Origin: Notospermus geniculatus | Lineage: Eukaryota > Nemertea > Pilidiophora > Heteronemertea > Lineidae | Reading direction: 5' to 3' | Length of the DNA: 64,000 nt | Assembly (NCBI GenBank): GCA_002633025.1 | Contig: NMRB01000892.1 | Location: 80,112-144,111 of the forward strand | Shown here: piece by piece, positions 1-11,494 of the stretch | How the letters are laid out: each line of letters begins with the position of its first letter | Position numbering within the stretch: position 1 is the first letter of the stretch | Program-made: the position numbers and the translations under genes | Notes under the pieces: model-generated | Databases searched by the model: none | What the model saw: only the letters and a program-made list of their open reading frames with translations | What the model was told of the DNA's origin: nothing

Positions 1-31
1 GCTAGGCTATCATCCTGTCATTCCTTTCCAG

Positions 32-1911
32 GATCTGAGAGTGAGCCAGTGACACCATGGCGGTGTCTCTTATCCATCATCATCCCGATATTAATTGCAA
101 AATGGGGCCTAGCCAGGAAGAGTCTCGATGTCTCAGGTGCCATCGCTGGTAAGCAATCTAATGTGACTTCATATAGATCAGGTATCTGCCCTTTTCTATT
201 CCTGGTACCATACAGTAAAGAAAAGCGCCTTCAACACACTCTCCACAGAGGATCATAGAAAAAGCTTAGAACTAAGCCCTACATGCAATAATAATCAACC
301 TCTTTTCAGGTCTGTTGGTTGGCTTCATCCTCACCATCAGCAATGCCTGCTTCTTTGCATCTCTCCTCGCATTCTTCATTTGTGGATCAAAAGCTACAAA
401 ATTCAGGAGCCAGAGAAAGAAGTCATTTGAGGATGATTTCAAGGAGGGTAGGTTGTAGTGAGGGGTGGATCCAGAGGAAGGGGGGGGCTGCCCTGCCCTT
501 CCAGATTAAGAATGCATTATTTTCAAGCTGAGCACCTACTATGATATATTTGCTCTGCAGTTTTATCTCAATCTTTGAAGCGTAATGCAGGAGGAAACCA
601 GAGCCCGGGTCAAGAAGCCTTGCTTATAAGAATCTGCCAATCTTTAGTATGAAAATAAGTGTTCCTAGAATCCAGTTTATTACTGGTATTCCACAGATGA
701 AAGGAACAGATGGCATGGCTTAGAAGATTTTGTCCAAGTTGCAAAATGCTTGACTACAACATTTTGGGCTAAAAAATTGTATTTTTGTTGTTTTTTTCAG
801 GTGGTCAGAGAAATTGGATCCAAGTATTATGTAACGGTGGAATCGCTGCACAACTGGCTATAATATATCTCATTGATAATGGACCTAGTGAGAGAGCCAT
901 AGAACTTCTCAAGACATTACAATGCCTCCTGGATATCTATGGCAGTTCTTGGTGCATTGGCTTGTAGTTGTGGAGACACATTTTCTTCTGAGTTTGGCTC
1001 TGTAATGGGGAAAGAGGAGCCAAGACTCATAACTACTTTTAAGAAGGTGCCGAGAGGTAAGATGTCGCCAGACATTTGCCCTCTTCAGTAGGCCTATGAT
1101 TTTTAAAAAAACGAAATTTTTTCACTCACGGTAGTTGGGGTAAACTGATGATAAGGATACAACAAACCGCCAGAAATAACACGCAGTGTACCAAAACTGT
1201 CATGATTCCTTGTCATTCCAGGAACAAATGGTGGTATCTCATTCTGGGGTTGCCTGAGCAGTGCTCTGGGAGGACTTATTGTCGGCTTGGCGTTCTATGC
1301 CATGATGGTGCTGCTCATGAATCCTATCGAGCTGTCAATGAGCCCAGAACAGTGGCCCATCATTCTGGTGGGAATGTTTGCGGGGATTTTTGGCTCGACC
1401 ATTGATTCTTTTCTTGGTGCAACCCTTCAATATTCAGGTAACCTTGAACTTCATTAAAAAACCTTTGTTAGGCTGGTAGCTCTGTCTCTTGACTGGTTTC
1501 CTGTCGGATCACCATGTTCAATATGTAGGGATGTAAGATACATCCAGTCACCGGGACAGGGCTAGCCCTTCTCAAGTTTTAGCCAAATATTAACTGACAT
1601 TTGTGTTAGCCAGTTACAGTCCTTATGCATTTTCAATTGATATAAATTTAGACAAATTAAAATGGTCTGACTTAGCCAATGGGAGTACTATGATCCCTGC
1701 AGTCATGATGCAGAAGGTTCATACCTTACCATGTTCTCTTTCAGGTTATGACAAAGAGAGAAACTGTATCTCCCATTCCCCAGGAAAGGGTGTGGAATAT
1801 ATCTGTGGAGCAGCCTTCCTTGACAACCACAGCGTTAATCTGATCTCAGCATTGCTGACCAGTCTGTTTACACCAAAGATTGCATTCCATATCTGGTGGT
1901 ATTTCACATGA
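32..1911 (+). CDS. TMEM19: TMEM19-like multipass membrane protein, 5' end outside window, apparent frameshift
   Basis: This is the 3' part of a TMEM19 (DUF92 family) gene, a multipass membrane protein with no firmly established function. Exons read as 32-148, 310-447, 801-1056, 1222-1437 and 1745-1911, all with GT-AG borders and phase-1 junctions that complete Gly codons. Recognisable stretches are KSLDVSGAIAG, GLLVGFILTI, GGQRNWIQVLCNG, LACSCGDTFSSEFG, EPRLITTFKKVP, IDSFLGATLQYSG and FLDNHSVNLISA, in the order found in vertebrate TMEM19. The N-terminal membrane segment lies before the window. In exon 801-1056 the frame must change around 899-903 (the ATA codon, then one extra G) to continue into NFSRHYNASW; read straight, the frame stops at 965-967. 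This is either a sequencing error or a disabled allele. The stop TGA is at 1909-1911 and an AATAAA lies at 2126-2131. The family assignment is secure; whether this copy is intact is not. Confidence 0.9.
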
Positions 1912-2125
1912 AGTGCAGGACTTGCGATTGCGGAGTTGTGCTGTTTATATCCAAGACATTATATTCAGCTTGTTAATATTTGGAGGGTTTGAGAAAGCAC
2001 CTTCAAACCTGCTTTGATGAGGATACTGTAATGGACAAATGATGTAAATGTTGTGCAATGGAGATGTGTATATATACAATGGCAGAATTTGCATTTTTTT
2101 TCAGCAAATTTGTATTTTTCTACAG

Positions 2126-2131
2126 AATAAA
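2126..2131 (+). terminator. Candidate polyadenylation signal of TMEM19
   Basis: An AATAAA hexamer lies about 215 bases after the TMEM19 stop codon on the coding strand. The position fits a short 3' UTR. The cleavage site is not visible. Confidence 0.45.
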
Positions 2132-2371
2132 GAATGTTATTACCGGTACTTTGGAGCCATATTCATGAATGTCTCAAACCTTTGCCTATGGAACATAGGA
2201 CAAAATAACAAGGCAAATTTTCAAGCAAAGAAAGATGTTTTCTTACATTCAAGATTATTGCATACATTAAGCATAAGGAAGAGATACCCAATTACAGCAA
2301 ACGGAGTTTGTCAAAGACTCACCAGCTTTGTCTACCTTGACGGACTGCCGGGGAATATATGAGAGTTGGAA

Positions 2372-4720
2372 AATGGAGAAAGTGTCTTCCAAGACAAGGT
2401 TCCAAGTTTATCATTATAAAGTCCTCCACACACATTCGGCAGTAACGTTTTTTCCTGTCGTGCTGCCCCCATACAATAGGCGCATCCCAAAACCACATCG
2501 CAGTCAAGACAAGTGTATGGAGGCCTTCAGACCTCATCATGACCAAAATTCATAGAGCACATCGGAATAATATTGATTATTAGGCAACAACAATGGGTTC
2601 TTCCCCTAAGTACCTTCATAAGTTCTTAATGCATCTTTTCCAATAAATAAATGCCAGTTATCATACACATGATACATATACAAGGCAGAATATGATACAA
2701 GGAGCCATTCTCTTGAAATGAGAATCAAATGGCTGAGTCTGCTCTTTAGATGAGAGTTAGAAATCCCCAGTCCCAAAGTAGCATCTATTGTGACCTGTTT
2801 CATACTACTACATGTATAGGCAAGTGCCCTTTCCACTGAAAAAAATTCCTCCCCCAAGCTCTATATCTACCGAACTTGTATGAAATCTACATCTCCTGAA
2901 TAGATGATCCCCACAGAATATTGTTCTCTGGTCTTCATGAAAACACACACACCCCAAAGCAGTAGCACTTCCGAGTTAAAAGGTCATTTTTCAACCATCA
3001 AGAGATAGTAATGCATCAGATTATTAAGTCACAGAAAAGACATAAATGCACCACTAACAAGCATCAGGTCGACAGTTCTTCATCCCCAATGATATCTCTG
3101 ATACGGTTTTGTAAGTTGGTGGCCAAGGTCTTTATTTCTTGATAGTTTTTAGCCGCTGATCGAGACTAGTACAGTTGTTTTGGATTGTTGTCATGTTGTC
3201 ATGGAAGTTGCTCTCGAGCTGAAAAACAATTGGAATGTGTGATAAGAAATCTGATGTGGAGGAACAGGTGATTGTGACCTGCACAGTCCTTAATAGAGAG
3301 GTGTCCGCTAAGGAAGGTTCCAATGTATTTGACTCTTCTGACTTGGTGTATGTGGCTAATCCAGCGATTTCAAGGACTGAACATCTCAATACTCCTCTTA
3401 TTTAAAATACCATTTCCAACCACTTATTGGTCCTAAAAGATACTCGTAGCATTTTATCACTTCACGTAGGCCTACCTGTTTTAGCATGTCTCCATGGCTT
3501 TTCAGAGTTGTATCAATCTGTTGTTGCGATGTGTCTAAATGAGAAAGTGTCTTCCAAGACAAGGTTCCAAGTTTATCATTATAAAGTCCTCCACACACAT
3601 TCGGCAGTAACGTTTTTTCCTGTCGTGCTGCCCCATACAATAGGCGCATCCCAAAACCACATCGCAGTCAAGACGAATGTGTGGAGGCCTTCAGACCTCA
3701 TCATGACCAAGATTCATAGAGCACATCGGAATAATATTGATTATTAGGCAACAACAATGGGTTCTTCCCCTACGTACCTTCATAAGTTCTTAATGCATCT
3801 TTTCCAATAAATAAATGCCAGTTATCATACACATGATACATATATAAGGCAGAATATGATACAAGGAGCCATTCTCTTGAAATGAGAATCAAATGGCTGA
3901 GTCTGCTCTTTAGATGAGAGTTAAATCCCCAGTCCCAAAGTTCACATCTAGTGTGACCTGTTTCATACTACTACCTGTTTAGGCAAGTGCCCTTTCCACT
4001 GAAAAAATTCCTCCCCCAAGCTCTATATCTACCGAACTTGTATGAAATCTACATCTCCTGAATAGATGATCCCCACAGAATATTGTTCTCTGGTCTTCAT
4101 AAAAACACATACACCCCAAAGCAGTAGCACTTCTGAGTTAAAAGGTCATTTTTTAACCATCAAGAGATAGTAATGCATCAGATTATTAAGTCACAGAAAA
4201 GACATAAATGCACCACTAACAAGCATCAGGTCGACAGTTCTTCATTCCCAATGATATCTCTGATACGGTTCAGAGGTTTTTAAATCACGTTTTTAAGTTG
4301 GTGGCCAAGGTCTTTATTTCTTGATAGTTTTTAGCCGCTGATCGAGACTAGTACAGTTGTTTTGGATTGTTGTCATGTTGTCATGGAAGTTGCTCTCGAG
4401 CTGAAAAACAATTGGAATGTGTGATAAGAAGTCTGATGTAGAGAATGGGAACAGGTGATTGTGACCTGCACAGTCCTTAATATAGAGGTGTCCGCTAAGG
4501 AAGGTTCCAATGTATTTTACTCTTCTGACTTGGTGTATGTGGCTAATCCAGCTGATTTCAAGGACTGAACACCTCAATACTCCTCTTATTTTAAATACCA
4601 TTTTCAAACACTTATCGGTCTGAAAAGATACTCGTAGCATTTTATCACTTCACATAGGCCTACCTGTTTTAGCATGTCTCCATGGCTTTTCAGAGTTGTA
4701 TCAATCTGTTGTTGCGATGT
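2372..4720. repeat. Tandem direct duplication of the DCTN2 3' region, period about 1,170 bp
   Basis: The segment starting at GAGAAAGTGTCTTCCAAG near 2372 begins again near 3542. The two copies stay nearly identical through the AGGAGCCATTCTCTTGAAAT stretch, the last DCTN2 exon and part of the penultimate exon. The copy farther from the gene (about 2372-3541) holds a duplicate last exon (3132-3216) and an incomplete penultimate exon (near 3471-3540) that breaks off after the Asp-Thr-Ser-Gln region. The nearer copy supplies the full exons 4314-4400 and 4664-4755. Differences are scattered single bases and a small insertion near 4264-4290. It is either a recent tandem duplication or two alleles placed in series. 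Confidence 0.85.
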
Positions 4721-7700
4721 GTCTAAATGGGTCAAAGCCTGGCTAAACTGGAGGGCTGCAAATAACCATGAAAAAACAGTCGATCAGTGCAATAGATGAA
4801 CTGTGTAATTCCACACACATTCTTTTTTTAAAAATATTATCTCAGGAGTGCAAGCGCCCACTTAGGGCATTATAGCTACTCATCAAACAATATTGGACGA
4901 TATTAATGATATGTAGGAGGAAACCGGAGACCCCAGAGGAAACCTACGATGTCGAGGAGAGATCGCCCTCTCTACCACATAAAGCCACTTGCACGACCGG
5001 GGATCGAACCCGCGACCTCAGTGGTGGCAGGCGCCGATGTTTCCATTGCGCCACCCCGACACCCCACACACATGTCGCAAACAGGTCGGGAAACCTGACC
5101 AAATCAACAGTAACTTCTTTACCTTGCTCATGGAGTTCCTTTAGAGCGAGCAACCTGTCTAGAACATGAGGCACACCTGCCGCTATACTCTCCCATTTCT
5201 TCACCACATCGTACAAGGCAGTTATCTGCAATCAAAAGTCCTGAAATCTTTCAGAGTATGTCAAAAGATAAACCTACAGCCAAACATATTACAACCAGGA
5301 TGTAAAGCACAGTGCCCTCATGGCCTTACACTTTGGATCCAGTCAAAATCATGTTTTATACTTCATTCACCTTTGTTTGTTTATCACAATCCTCCACCAC
5401 GTCTTTCTTCTCAGCGATAGCATTCAGTTTCTGCACCAGTCCTACCATCCTTCCCTCAATCTGGTCCAACTGCTCTGGGTCAAATAAACTGGCCTTAGCT
5501 GTCAGGCTGACCACAGCACCCTTAAAAGACAGTCATATACTAGAGCATGCTTCAGAACACCACCAAATTTCTGATTTAACTGAAATCTAATTACAGAAAA
5601 ACTTGGCATATATCAATCCTTGCAAGGGAAGTGCATGGTACTGCATTTGTGTTGCCACAGGATGGGAAAGCGAGGGAGCCGAGCTCGTCACTGGGAGTGT
5701 GATTGAATGGCTGGTTAAAATGCATCAGCATGACTAGAACCCATCAGTGCACACCTGTGACCAGCATAGGATATTCGTCTACTCACCATTAAACTCTTGT
5801 TTGCTGCATCCTTTGTTAGTGAAGATAATTTCTCTGGACTTTGACCGATGACAGCTTCCAAGCGCTCAATCCGCTGCTCTAAATCAGCCATCTGGAATAA
5901 AATATTGAGTTTAATTGTCAAAGTGCAAATACAAGAGACTGCAAAAGAAAGTATTCTGTAGAACCATGTGATGACTTACCCTGGCAGTGTTGGCGAACTT
6001 GGCCTGTTCTGGTTTGTAGAAAAGCTCGTAAGTAATCAGGTCGCCGCCTGTTGGCTCTGGGGACTTCTGCTTGCCAGGACTTTTTGCTCTGGTAGATGTC
6101 TGCTTAAAGGTTTCAATCTGATTCAAGAGCCTCCTGGAATACAGAGAGAAACCAGTCAGATCACAAGAGGCAAAATTTGGGGATGCAAGGAAGTCTTCAC
6201 CATACTAACCCTTGATGAGGGTGACATTAAACCCTGATGACCATTCAATTTTAAGGAATTGCTTGCTTTAGACAATGCCCCCACAGAAATATTCTCAATC
6301 TCTGCTTACTTTTGTAGTGCCCCCTGTGGGTCGGCAAGATCGACCTTGGCCTCTGACCCCAGGACACTCTCAAGGTGAAGGTCAGCCAACTGATGATGCA
6401 GGAACTCTGTCTGCTGGGCTAACTGGACTGGGGAGATATCCTCTTTGGACGTATCTTTCACATTATCCTGAAGATAAAGAGTCATGGGGAAATTTAAAAG
6501 AAATCAAAGTGAGAGTTGAGATGGAAGGGTCAAATACTACCCAGTGAAATCAGGTGGATATCAGAATCAGTAGAAAGAGAGTTGGGTGATAAACCTTTTT
6601 TTCACATACCGTACCTTCAGTTTATTGACCTCATCAGCTAACTCGCGGATCTCATGCTGAAGCCTCTGATACTTCTGAAGCGGTGTTTCAACCTCTCTCT
6701 CTCAAAGATAATTTCTCTGGACTTTGACCGATGACAGCTTCCAAGCGCTCAATCCGCTGCTCTAAATCAGCCATCTGGAATAAAATATTGAGTTTATATT
6801 GTCAAAGTGCAAATACAAGAGACTGCAAAAGAAAGTATTCTGTCGAACCATGTGATGACTTACCCTGGCAGTGTTGGCGAACTTGGCCTGTTCTGGTTTG
6901 TAGAAAAGCTCATAAGTAATCAGGTCGCCGCCTGTTGGCTCTGGGGACTTCTGCTTGCCAGGACTTTTTGCTCTGGTAGATGTCTGCTTAAAGGTTTCAA
7001 TCTGATTCAAGAGCCTCCTGGAATACAGAGAGAAACCAGTCAGATCACAAGACGCAAAATTTGGGGATGCAAGGAAGTCTTCACCATACTAACCCTTGAT
7101 GAGGGTGACATTAAACCCTGATGACCATTCAATTTTAAGGAATTGCTTGCTTTAGACAATGCCCCCACAGAAATATTCTCAATCTCTGCTTACTTTTGTA
7201 GTGCCCCCTGTGGGTCAGCAAGATCGACCTTGGCCTCTGACCCCAGGACACTCTCAAGGTGAAGGTCAGCCAACTGATGATGCAGGAACTCTGTCTGCTG
7301 GGCTAACTGGACTGGGGAGATATCCTCTTTGGACGTATCTTTCACATTATCCTGAAGATAAAGAGTCATGGGGAAATTTACAAGAAATCAAAGTGAGAGT
7401 TGAGATGGAAGGGTCAAATACTACCCAGTGAAATCAGGTGGATATCAGAATCAGTAGAAAGAGAGTTGGGTGATAAACCTTTTTTTCACATACCTTCAGT
7501 TTATTGACCTCATCAGCTAACTCGCGGATCTCATGCTGAAGCCTCTGATACTTCTGAAGCGGTGTTTCAACCTCTCTCTCTCCCACTATTTCATACTCAG
7601 ATTGGGCAATGTAACCCGTCCTCCGATATCTTGAGATCTTGTCAGAGAAATCCAGTCCACCAGATTCAAGTTTCTTGTCTTTGAATTTGGAGAATGATTC

Positions 7701-8750
7701 TCCAACATTGATTGGAATTTTCTCAACACTTTCACTATCAAATTCCTCCTGAAATAGATAACTTTGGATATGAACCAAGCAGCAGAAGATATAAGATGTG
7801 ATTCATGCAATCCATTCCAAACTCTGCTTCTGTCTGATCTCACAAGAATGCCAATAAAACCTTTTTCAGGGCAAGTTTCCAAATATCAACACCTTTCAGT
7901 GCACTCACTGATGCTGGAATCCTCTTCATGGTGTTGGTATTGGTAGGGTAATTATCAGTTAGGCCGAGAGGCCTACTAACCTACTTACTGGTGTCTTTTT
8001 GTCTTGTTCAGATTCTGGCAGATCACCACATTCATAGATATCCGGCTGATCCCGGGCCTGGAGAGAAGAAATATAAAATACAGTGTGACTTATCAATAGA
8101 AATTGACAAATATACTGTATCACTTGGCCCGCGCCCAGAGAGAGCCGCCTACTAATCGTATGTGTAAATCCACTGCTGGTCATCCACCCACAAAGTCAGG
8201 CCATGTTCCGATCCACATGATCCAGGGACAGGAGAGGGATGGATAGTCGTGTAGTGTGGCAGCCTTGTGCTGTGGTGGGCCGGGGCTGCGCCACGCCCAC
8301 ACCGCCGCACGCACTCGGCCTCGTCGGACTGACTCGCCCGGTGCGTGGTGCACGACGACGGTGCCCGTGGGAGCCGAAGAAAGGCTTGCCGAGTCTGCTG
8401 TTGACTAAGAAAGCAACTCTGCCTTCTCTTCAGCACGTCGGAGTAATAAAAGGAGAAAAAAAATTATGGGCTGCATTGAAAAGAAAACAGCAGCAAACCA
8501 TGTATGATGCACATTGCACTGCAATGCATTCTGGCCTGGCGTGGCAGGACATGGACAGCTGTCAACAGCAACACATCAAAACCACACATTTTAGAAGCAA
8601 GTGGAAGGTGCAAATGACATGAAAACTATTCCACCGGATAAATATTACTTTATTCTGAATGTTCGCCGAATCTACGGTATCTTGATAGAAATATAAAGCC
8701 ACATTTTAACTTACAATGCCAGGCAATCGGATGTACTTCGGATCAGACAT
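4314..8750 (-). CDS. DCTN2: Dynactin subunit 2 (dynamitin, p50)
   Basis: Dynamitin forms the shoulder of the dynactin complex, which links cytoplasmic dynein to cargo. Exons on the minus strand are 8715-8750 (starts MSDPKYIRLPGI), 7989-8057, 7494-7748, 7194-7351, 6864-7017, 5787-5891, 5371-5520, 5123-5225, 4664-4755 and 4314-4400. They total 1,209 nt, or 402 residues, against 401 in human. Diagnostic stretches are GGLDFSDKISRYRRTGY, LQKYQRLQHEIRELADEV, GDLITYELFYKPEQAKF, ADLEQRIERLEAVIG and LTHLDTSQQQIDTTLKSHG, and the tail ends in KTIKK. Much of it is heptad-rich coiled coil, as in the family. Exons 4 and 5 occur a second time (6310-6467 and 5980-6133). Between the two sets lies a hybrid exon, part exon 6 and part exon 3, that would stop the frame. 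The ATG starts an exon preceded by a CpG-containing region shared with the divergent LYR gene. The stop TAA lies inside an AATAAA (4312-4317). Confidence 0.95.
4914..5065 (-). mobile_element. tRNA-derived SINE in a DCTN2 intron
   Basis: Read on the minus strand it starts GTCGGGGTGGCGCAATGG, resembling a polymerase III A box, and carries GGTTCGATCCCCGG, a classic B box, about 40 bases later. A non-tRNA tail follows (TGGTTTCCTCTGGGGTCTCC-like). It does not fold as a complete tRNA. A diverged relative lies at 19562-19702. It is inserted in the intron between exons 8 and 9. Confidence 0.7.
5820..7587. repeat. Tandem duplication of DCTN2 exons 4 and 5 with flanks, period about 884 bp
   Basis: The interval from about 5820 to 6702 is repeated almost base for base at about 6703 to 7587, for example the CCCCCACAGAAATATTCTC stretch at 6279 and 7163. 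The junction near 6700 joins the middle of exon 6 to the middle of exon 3. The merged exon reads into TGA shortly after the join, so a transcript using both copies in order would be truncated. The near identity points to a very recent event or an assembly join between alleles. Confidence 0.9.
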
Positions 8751-9378
8751 CTTGTAATAGGTCGTTCGATTGACTCGAGTAGATAGACTGATCAACTACC
8801 CTCGTGTAGCTCCACTATAGTAGAACAGCAGAGTGGTGTAAGGCAGGAGACCAGTCTACTCGAGTTGATTGGTTCCCATTTTCCTACTTACTCACCTGCG
8901 GCGCTGCGACAGGTCGGGACAGATTTAGCCGATTTTCGGCGATTTTAGTCGCGTATCGTCGTAGAAATACATCTAATATTATCTGCAGTCTAAACAGATT
9001 CTTTACATACTATATAGGCCTAGGCCTACGCCATGCGATAAGACGAAAAAAATCGAGATAGCCTATGATGCCCTGGGCATGCTGGGCCTGGGATTTGTCT
9101 ATGGGAAGGCATAGGCCCTAGGGGGCCTAGCCATTGCAGCCAAAAGTGGCAAAAGTACTGTATGTATAGGCCTAGGCCTACAGGGTGTCTCAAGAAACGG
9201 AAGCCCATAACCTGTAGTAATTGACACACAAATTGTAGAAGTACGGAATTATTCAGCTTATCGCTGTTCCCCAATTATTGGGCCAATATCATCCACTCGT
9301 AGTTTCACCCATGATAAAATTAATGATGTTTTATTCGTCCAAATTCCAGAGAAAAACCCTGCCAAAAATCGGAAGACA
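8751..9378. promoter_or_regulatory. Shared 5' region between DCTN2 and LYR gene copy 1
   Basis: The 628 bases separate two divergent start codons. CpG-containing sequence (near 8880-8970, CGGCGATTTTAGTCGCGTATC) is followed by a cluster of AGGCCTA words at 9014-9182. No TATA box stands out. The part from about 8890 onward recurs at 11495 in front of LYR gene copy 2, so the putative promoter of the small gene was duplicated with it. A promoter role is inferred from position only. Confidence 0.4.
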
Positions 9379-10245
9379 ATGTCTAACTGGAGTAGACAAG
9401 CTGTCCTGAGTCTGTTTCGTTCCCTCCTTCGAAGAGGAAACACTCTCACATACACAGACAAAAATTACTACCGTAGAAGAATCAAAGATGAGTTTCGAAG
9501 CAATCAGCATGAAGAAGATGAGCAAAAGAGGGCGTTCTTGTTGGAGGTGTGTTTTTAATCAAATCACAAGAGGCAGAATGGAGTACCAATCACATCTGTG
9601 CATATGGCACAAGTAATTGTGCATGTAGGGGAAAAGACAAGAGCTCCAGTAGGCCTAAAATGGCAGTTACAAATTGGACTGGTGCTGCAATAGATGGGTG
9701 ATCAGTCTTAGCTGTGATTTTATGACTGATTATTCAGTATGGTACTATGTATTTGATATTCTTTTTTTGCAGAAAGGTCAACAATTACTGAAGAAGAATG
9801 CAGTCATTTGACAGTACTCACACTGAAGCACCTGCCAGCCTGCATGGAAATAAAACTGTCATCATATTCCTTGGCAAATAAGGATATTTGGTGCAGAGGA
9901 TATGTGTTCTGGCTTCAGCCAGGAAACCTTCTCAGTCATTGTAATTGAATATTATTCAGTGTTTCCTGTTCTGTACCAATGATGATGAAGAAAGAATGCA
10001 ATAAAGCATGAAAATTGAGGTAAAAATTCTTTAGCCATTTTATTCAATGTTATTTTCTGGGTCAACAAACTTTGTACAAAGATTTAAATAGACTTCACTT
10101 CAACAAATTCATTGTGCAAGAGTCCACTAAAATGAAAACGATCAAACGATGGCCAAGATTTCTTGAATGAAATGTTTATGAAAACATGAGACTGTGTGCA
10201 AGAAATTTCACACTAACATGAACATCAATATTGGCCAACAACTAG
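8890..10245. repeat. Direct repeat unit 1 containing LYR gene copy 1
   Basis: This roughly 1.35-kb unit, from the CACCTGCGGCGCTGCGACAG stretch to a point just after ATATTGGCCAAC, is repeated at about 11495-12815, offset near 2,571 bases. It includes the upstream region, both exons, the intron, the AATAAA and about 240 bases after it. Differences are small: a roughly 20-bp length change upstream, a few substitutions and one codon change. Confidence 0.9.
9379..9811 (+). CDS. LYR-motif protein, MIEF1 microprotein-like, copy 1 (LFR variant)
   Basis: Two coding exons (9379-9546 and 9773-9811) give 68 residues. The start MSNWSRQAVLSLFRSLLRRG aligns with the human MIEF1 microprotein (altMiD51), whose N-terminus has the same WSR-AVLSL-R-LLR pattern. 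Next come LTYTDKNYYRRRIKDEF and, across the intron, LLE followed by KGQQLLKKNAVI. The human protein is a mitochondrial LYR-family factor that binds the acyl carrier protein and the L0R8F8-MALSU1 module of the mitoribosome; the role here is inferred from homology. The LYR tripeptide is LFR in this copy (codon 13 TTT at 9415-9417). An AATAAA at 10000-10005 ends a short 3' UTR, so this is a stand-alone gene and not the upstream ORF of a MIEF1 mRNA. Other LYRM family members fit less well because the TYTD-Y segment is specific to this subgroup. Confidence 0.8.
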
Positions 10246-10293
10246 AAAGGTACTAATTGGGTACTAATTGGGTACTCATCGGGCCAAGGAGCT

Positions 10294-11004
10294 TATGGCA
10301 AGCCGTTTGTCCATTTAATCAAATAAACCACGTTTTTTTAAATAAACCTGGTTTTTTTATAAAAAAACTAGGTTTATTTCACTCCATTGCAAAGAATCTG
10401 GGTTTATTTTTTAAAAACGTGGTTTTTTAGCCAACTGTTCATTTATTCAAAAAAACCTAGTTTTTTTACCTGAAACCAAGTTTATTTTTAAAAAACCTGG
10501 TTTTTAAAAAAGAAACTTGGTTTTTTAAAAAGAAACTTGGTTTTTTAAAAGAAACCTAGTTGTTTTAAAATAAAGTTGGTTTATTTTGATACAACTCGCC
10601 ATTTGTCCAATAAAATGGGAAAAAAAACAGTTTTTTTGCAAGCCGTTTGTTCATTTAATCAAATAAACCAGGTTTTTTAAAAAAACTAGGTTTTTAAAAA
10701 TAAACCTGGTTTTTTAAATAAACTTGGTTTTTAAAAAAAAACAACTTTTTTTAAAAGAAACTTGGTTTTTTTAAATAAACTTGGTTTTTATAAAAACTAG
10801 TTTTTTAAACTAGTTTTTTTAAAAAAACCTACTTTCTTTTCTGCAAAATGGAAAAAAACTGTTTTTTTTAAAAAAACAAGTTTATTTGGTTTTTTTCCAG
10901 ATTCTGTAAAAAAACCAAGATTTTTTCCCAAAAAAACCTGGTTTTTTTAAGGTTTTTAAAAAAACCCTGGTTTATTTGATTAAATGGACAAACGGCTTGC
11001 CATA
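10294..11004. mobile_element. AT-rich foldback element with long terminal inverted repeats
   Basis: The left end TATGGCAAGCCGTTTGTCCA is matched in reverse complement by the right end TGGACAAACGGCTTGCCATA, and the inversion continues into the ATTTAATCAAATAAACC sequence. GGAGCT flanks both sides and is a candidate target-site duplication. The interior consists of dozens of AAACCnGGTTTTTT and AAACTTGGTTTTTT units, each a small palindrome, and an internal partial copy of the terminus begins near 10636. There is no coding capacity. It lies between the two LYR gene units. The class is uncertain. Confidence 0.8.
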
Positions 11005-11494
11005 GGAGCTGCATTTGGAGTTCCTTGCTACTCGCTATGAGTATCTTTCTACTCGCTATAAGTACCTTTCTACTCAATATGAGTACCTTTCTACTCATCT
11101 CACGGACAAAACGAGTAGATCTACCCCGAAAGTACTCAACATGATAAGGTTTTTTTTTCAGTGTACTGCATTATAAATAACACGAGATGACCACTGCCGG
11201 TGTAAAATAATGACAAGATGCACCATTAGGTATCTGTACCTTTTCTGTTTTATCTACGTTCCCAATGAAAAAGACATTGAAAAACGGGCAACAATAGCGG
11301 ATGTTACACCGGTCCCTCGTACTCTACAGTTCATGACAGGACAACATATTCTGAACAGACAATAAATACACCGTGCGCCATTGTCTACGACAGTGTACAC
11401 CACCGCCTGGGTTACTTCCCGGAGAATGAGTTCCCCAGGAATGAGATTTCCCTATTGATGAGGTCTCCTGGCGCGAGGTACCTGGTTCTCACCT

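Noticed and set aside
3132-3649. Second DCTN2 terminal exon pair as a separate gene
   Set aside because: Only the last exon and a broken penultimate exon are present; it is part of the 1,170-bp duplication, not a gene.
8239-8622. 127-codon reading frame on the plus strand
   Set aside because: It lies in the first DCTN2 intron. Its Arg/Pro-rich composition follows GC-rich, tandem CACGCAC-like sequence. No domain, start context or splice partner.
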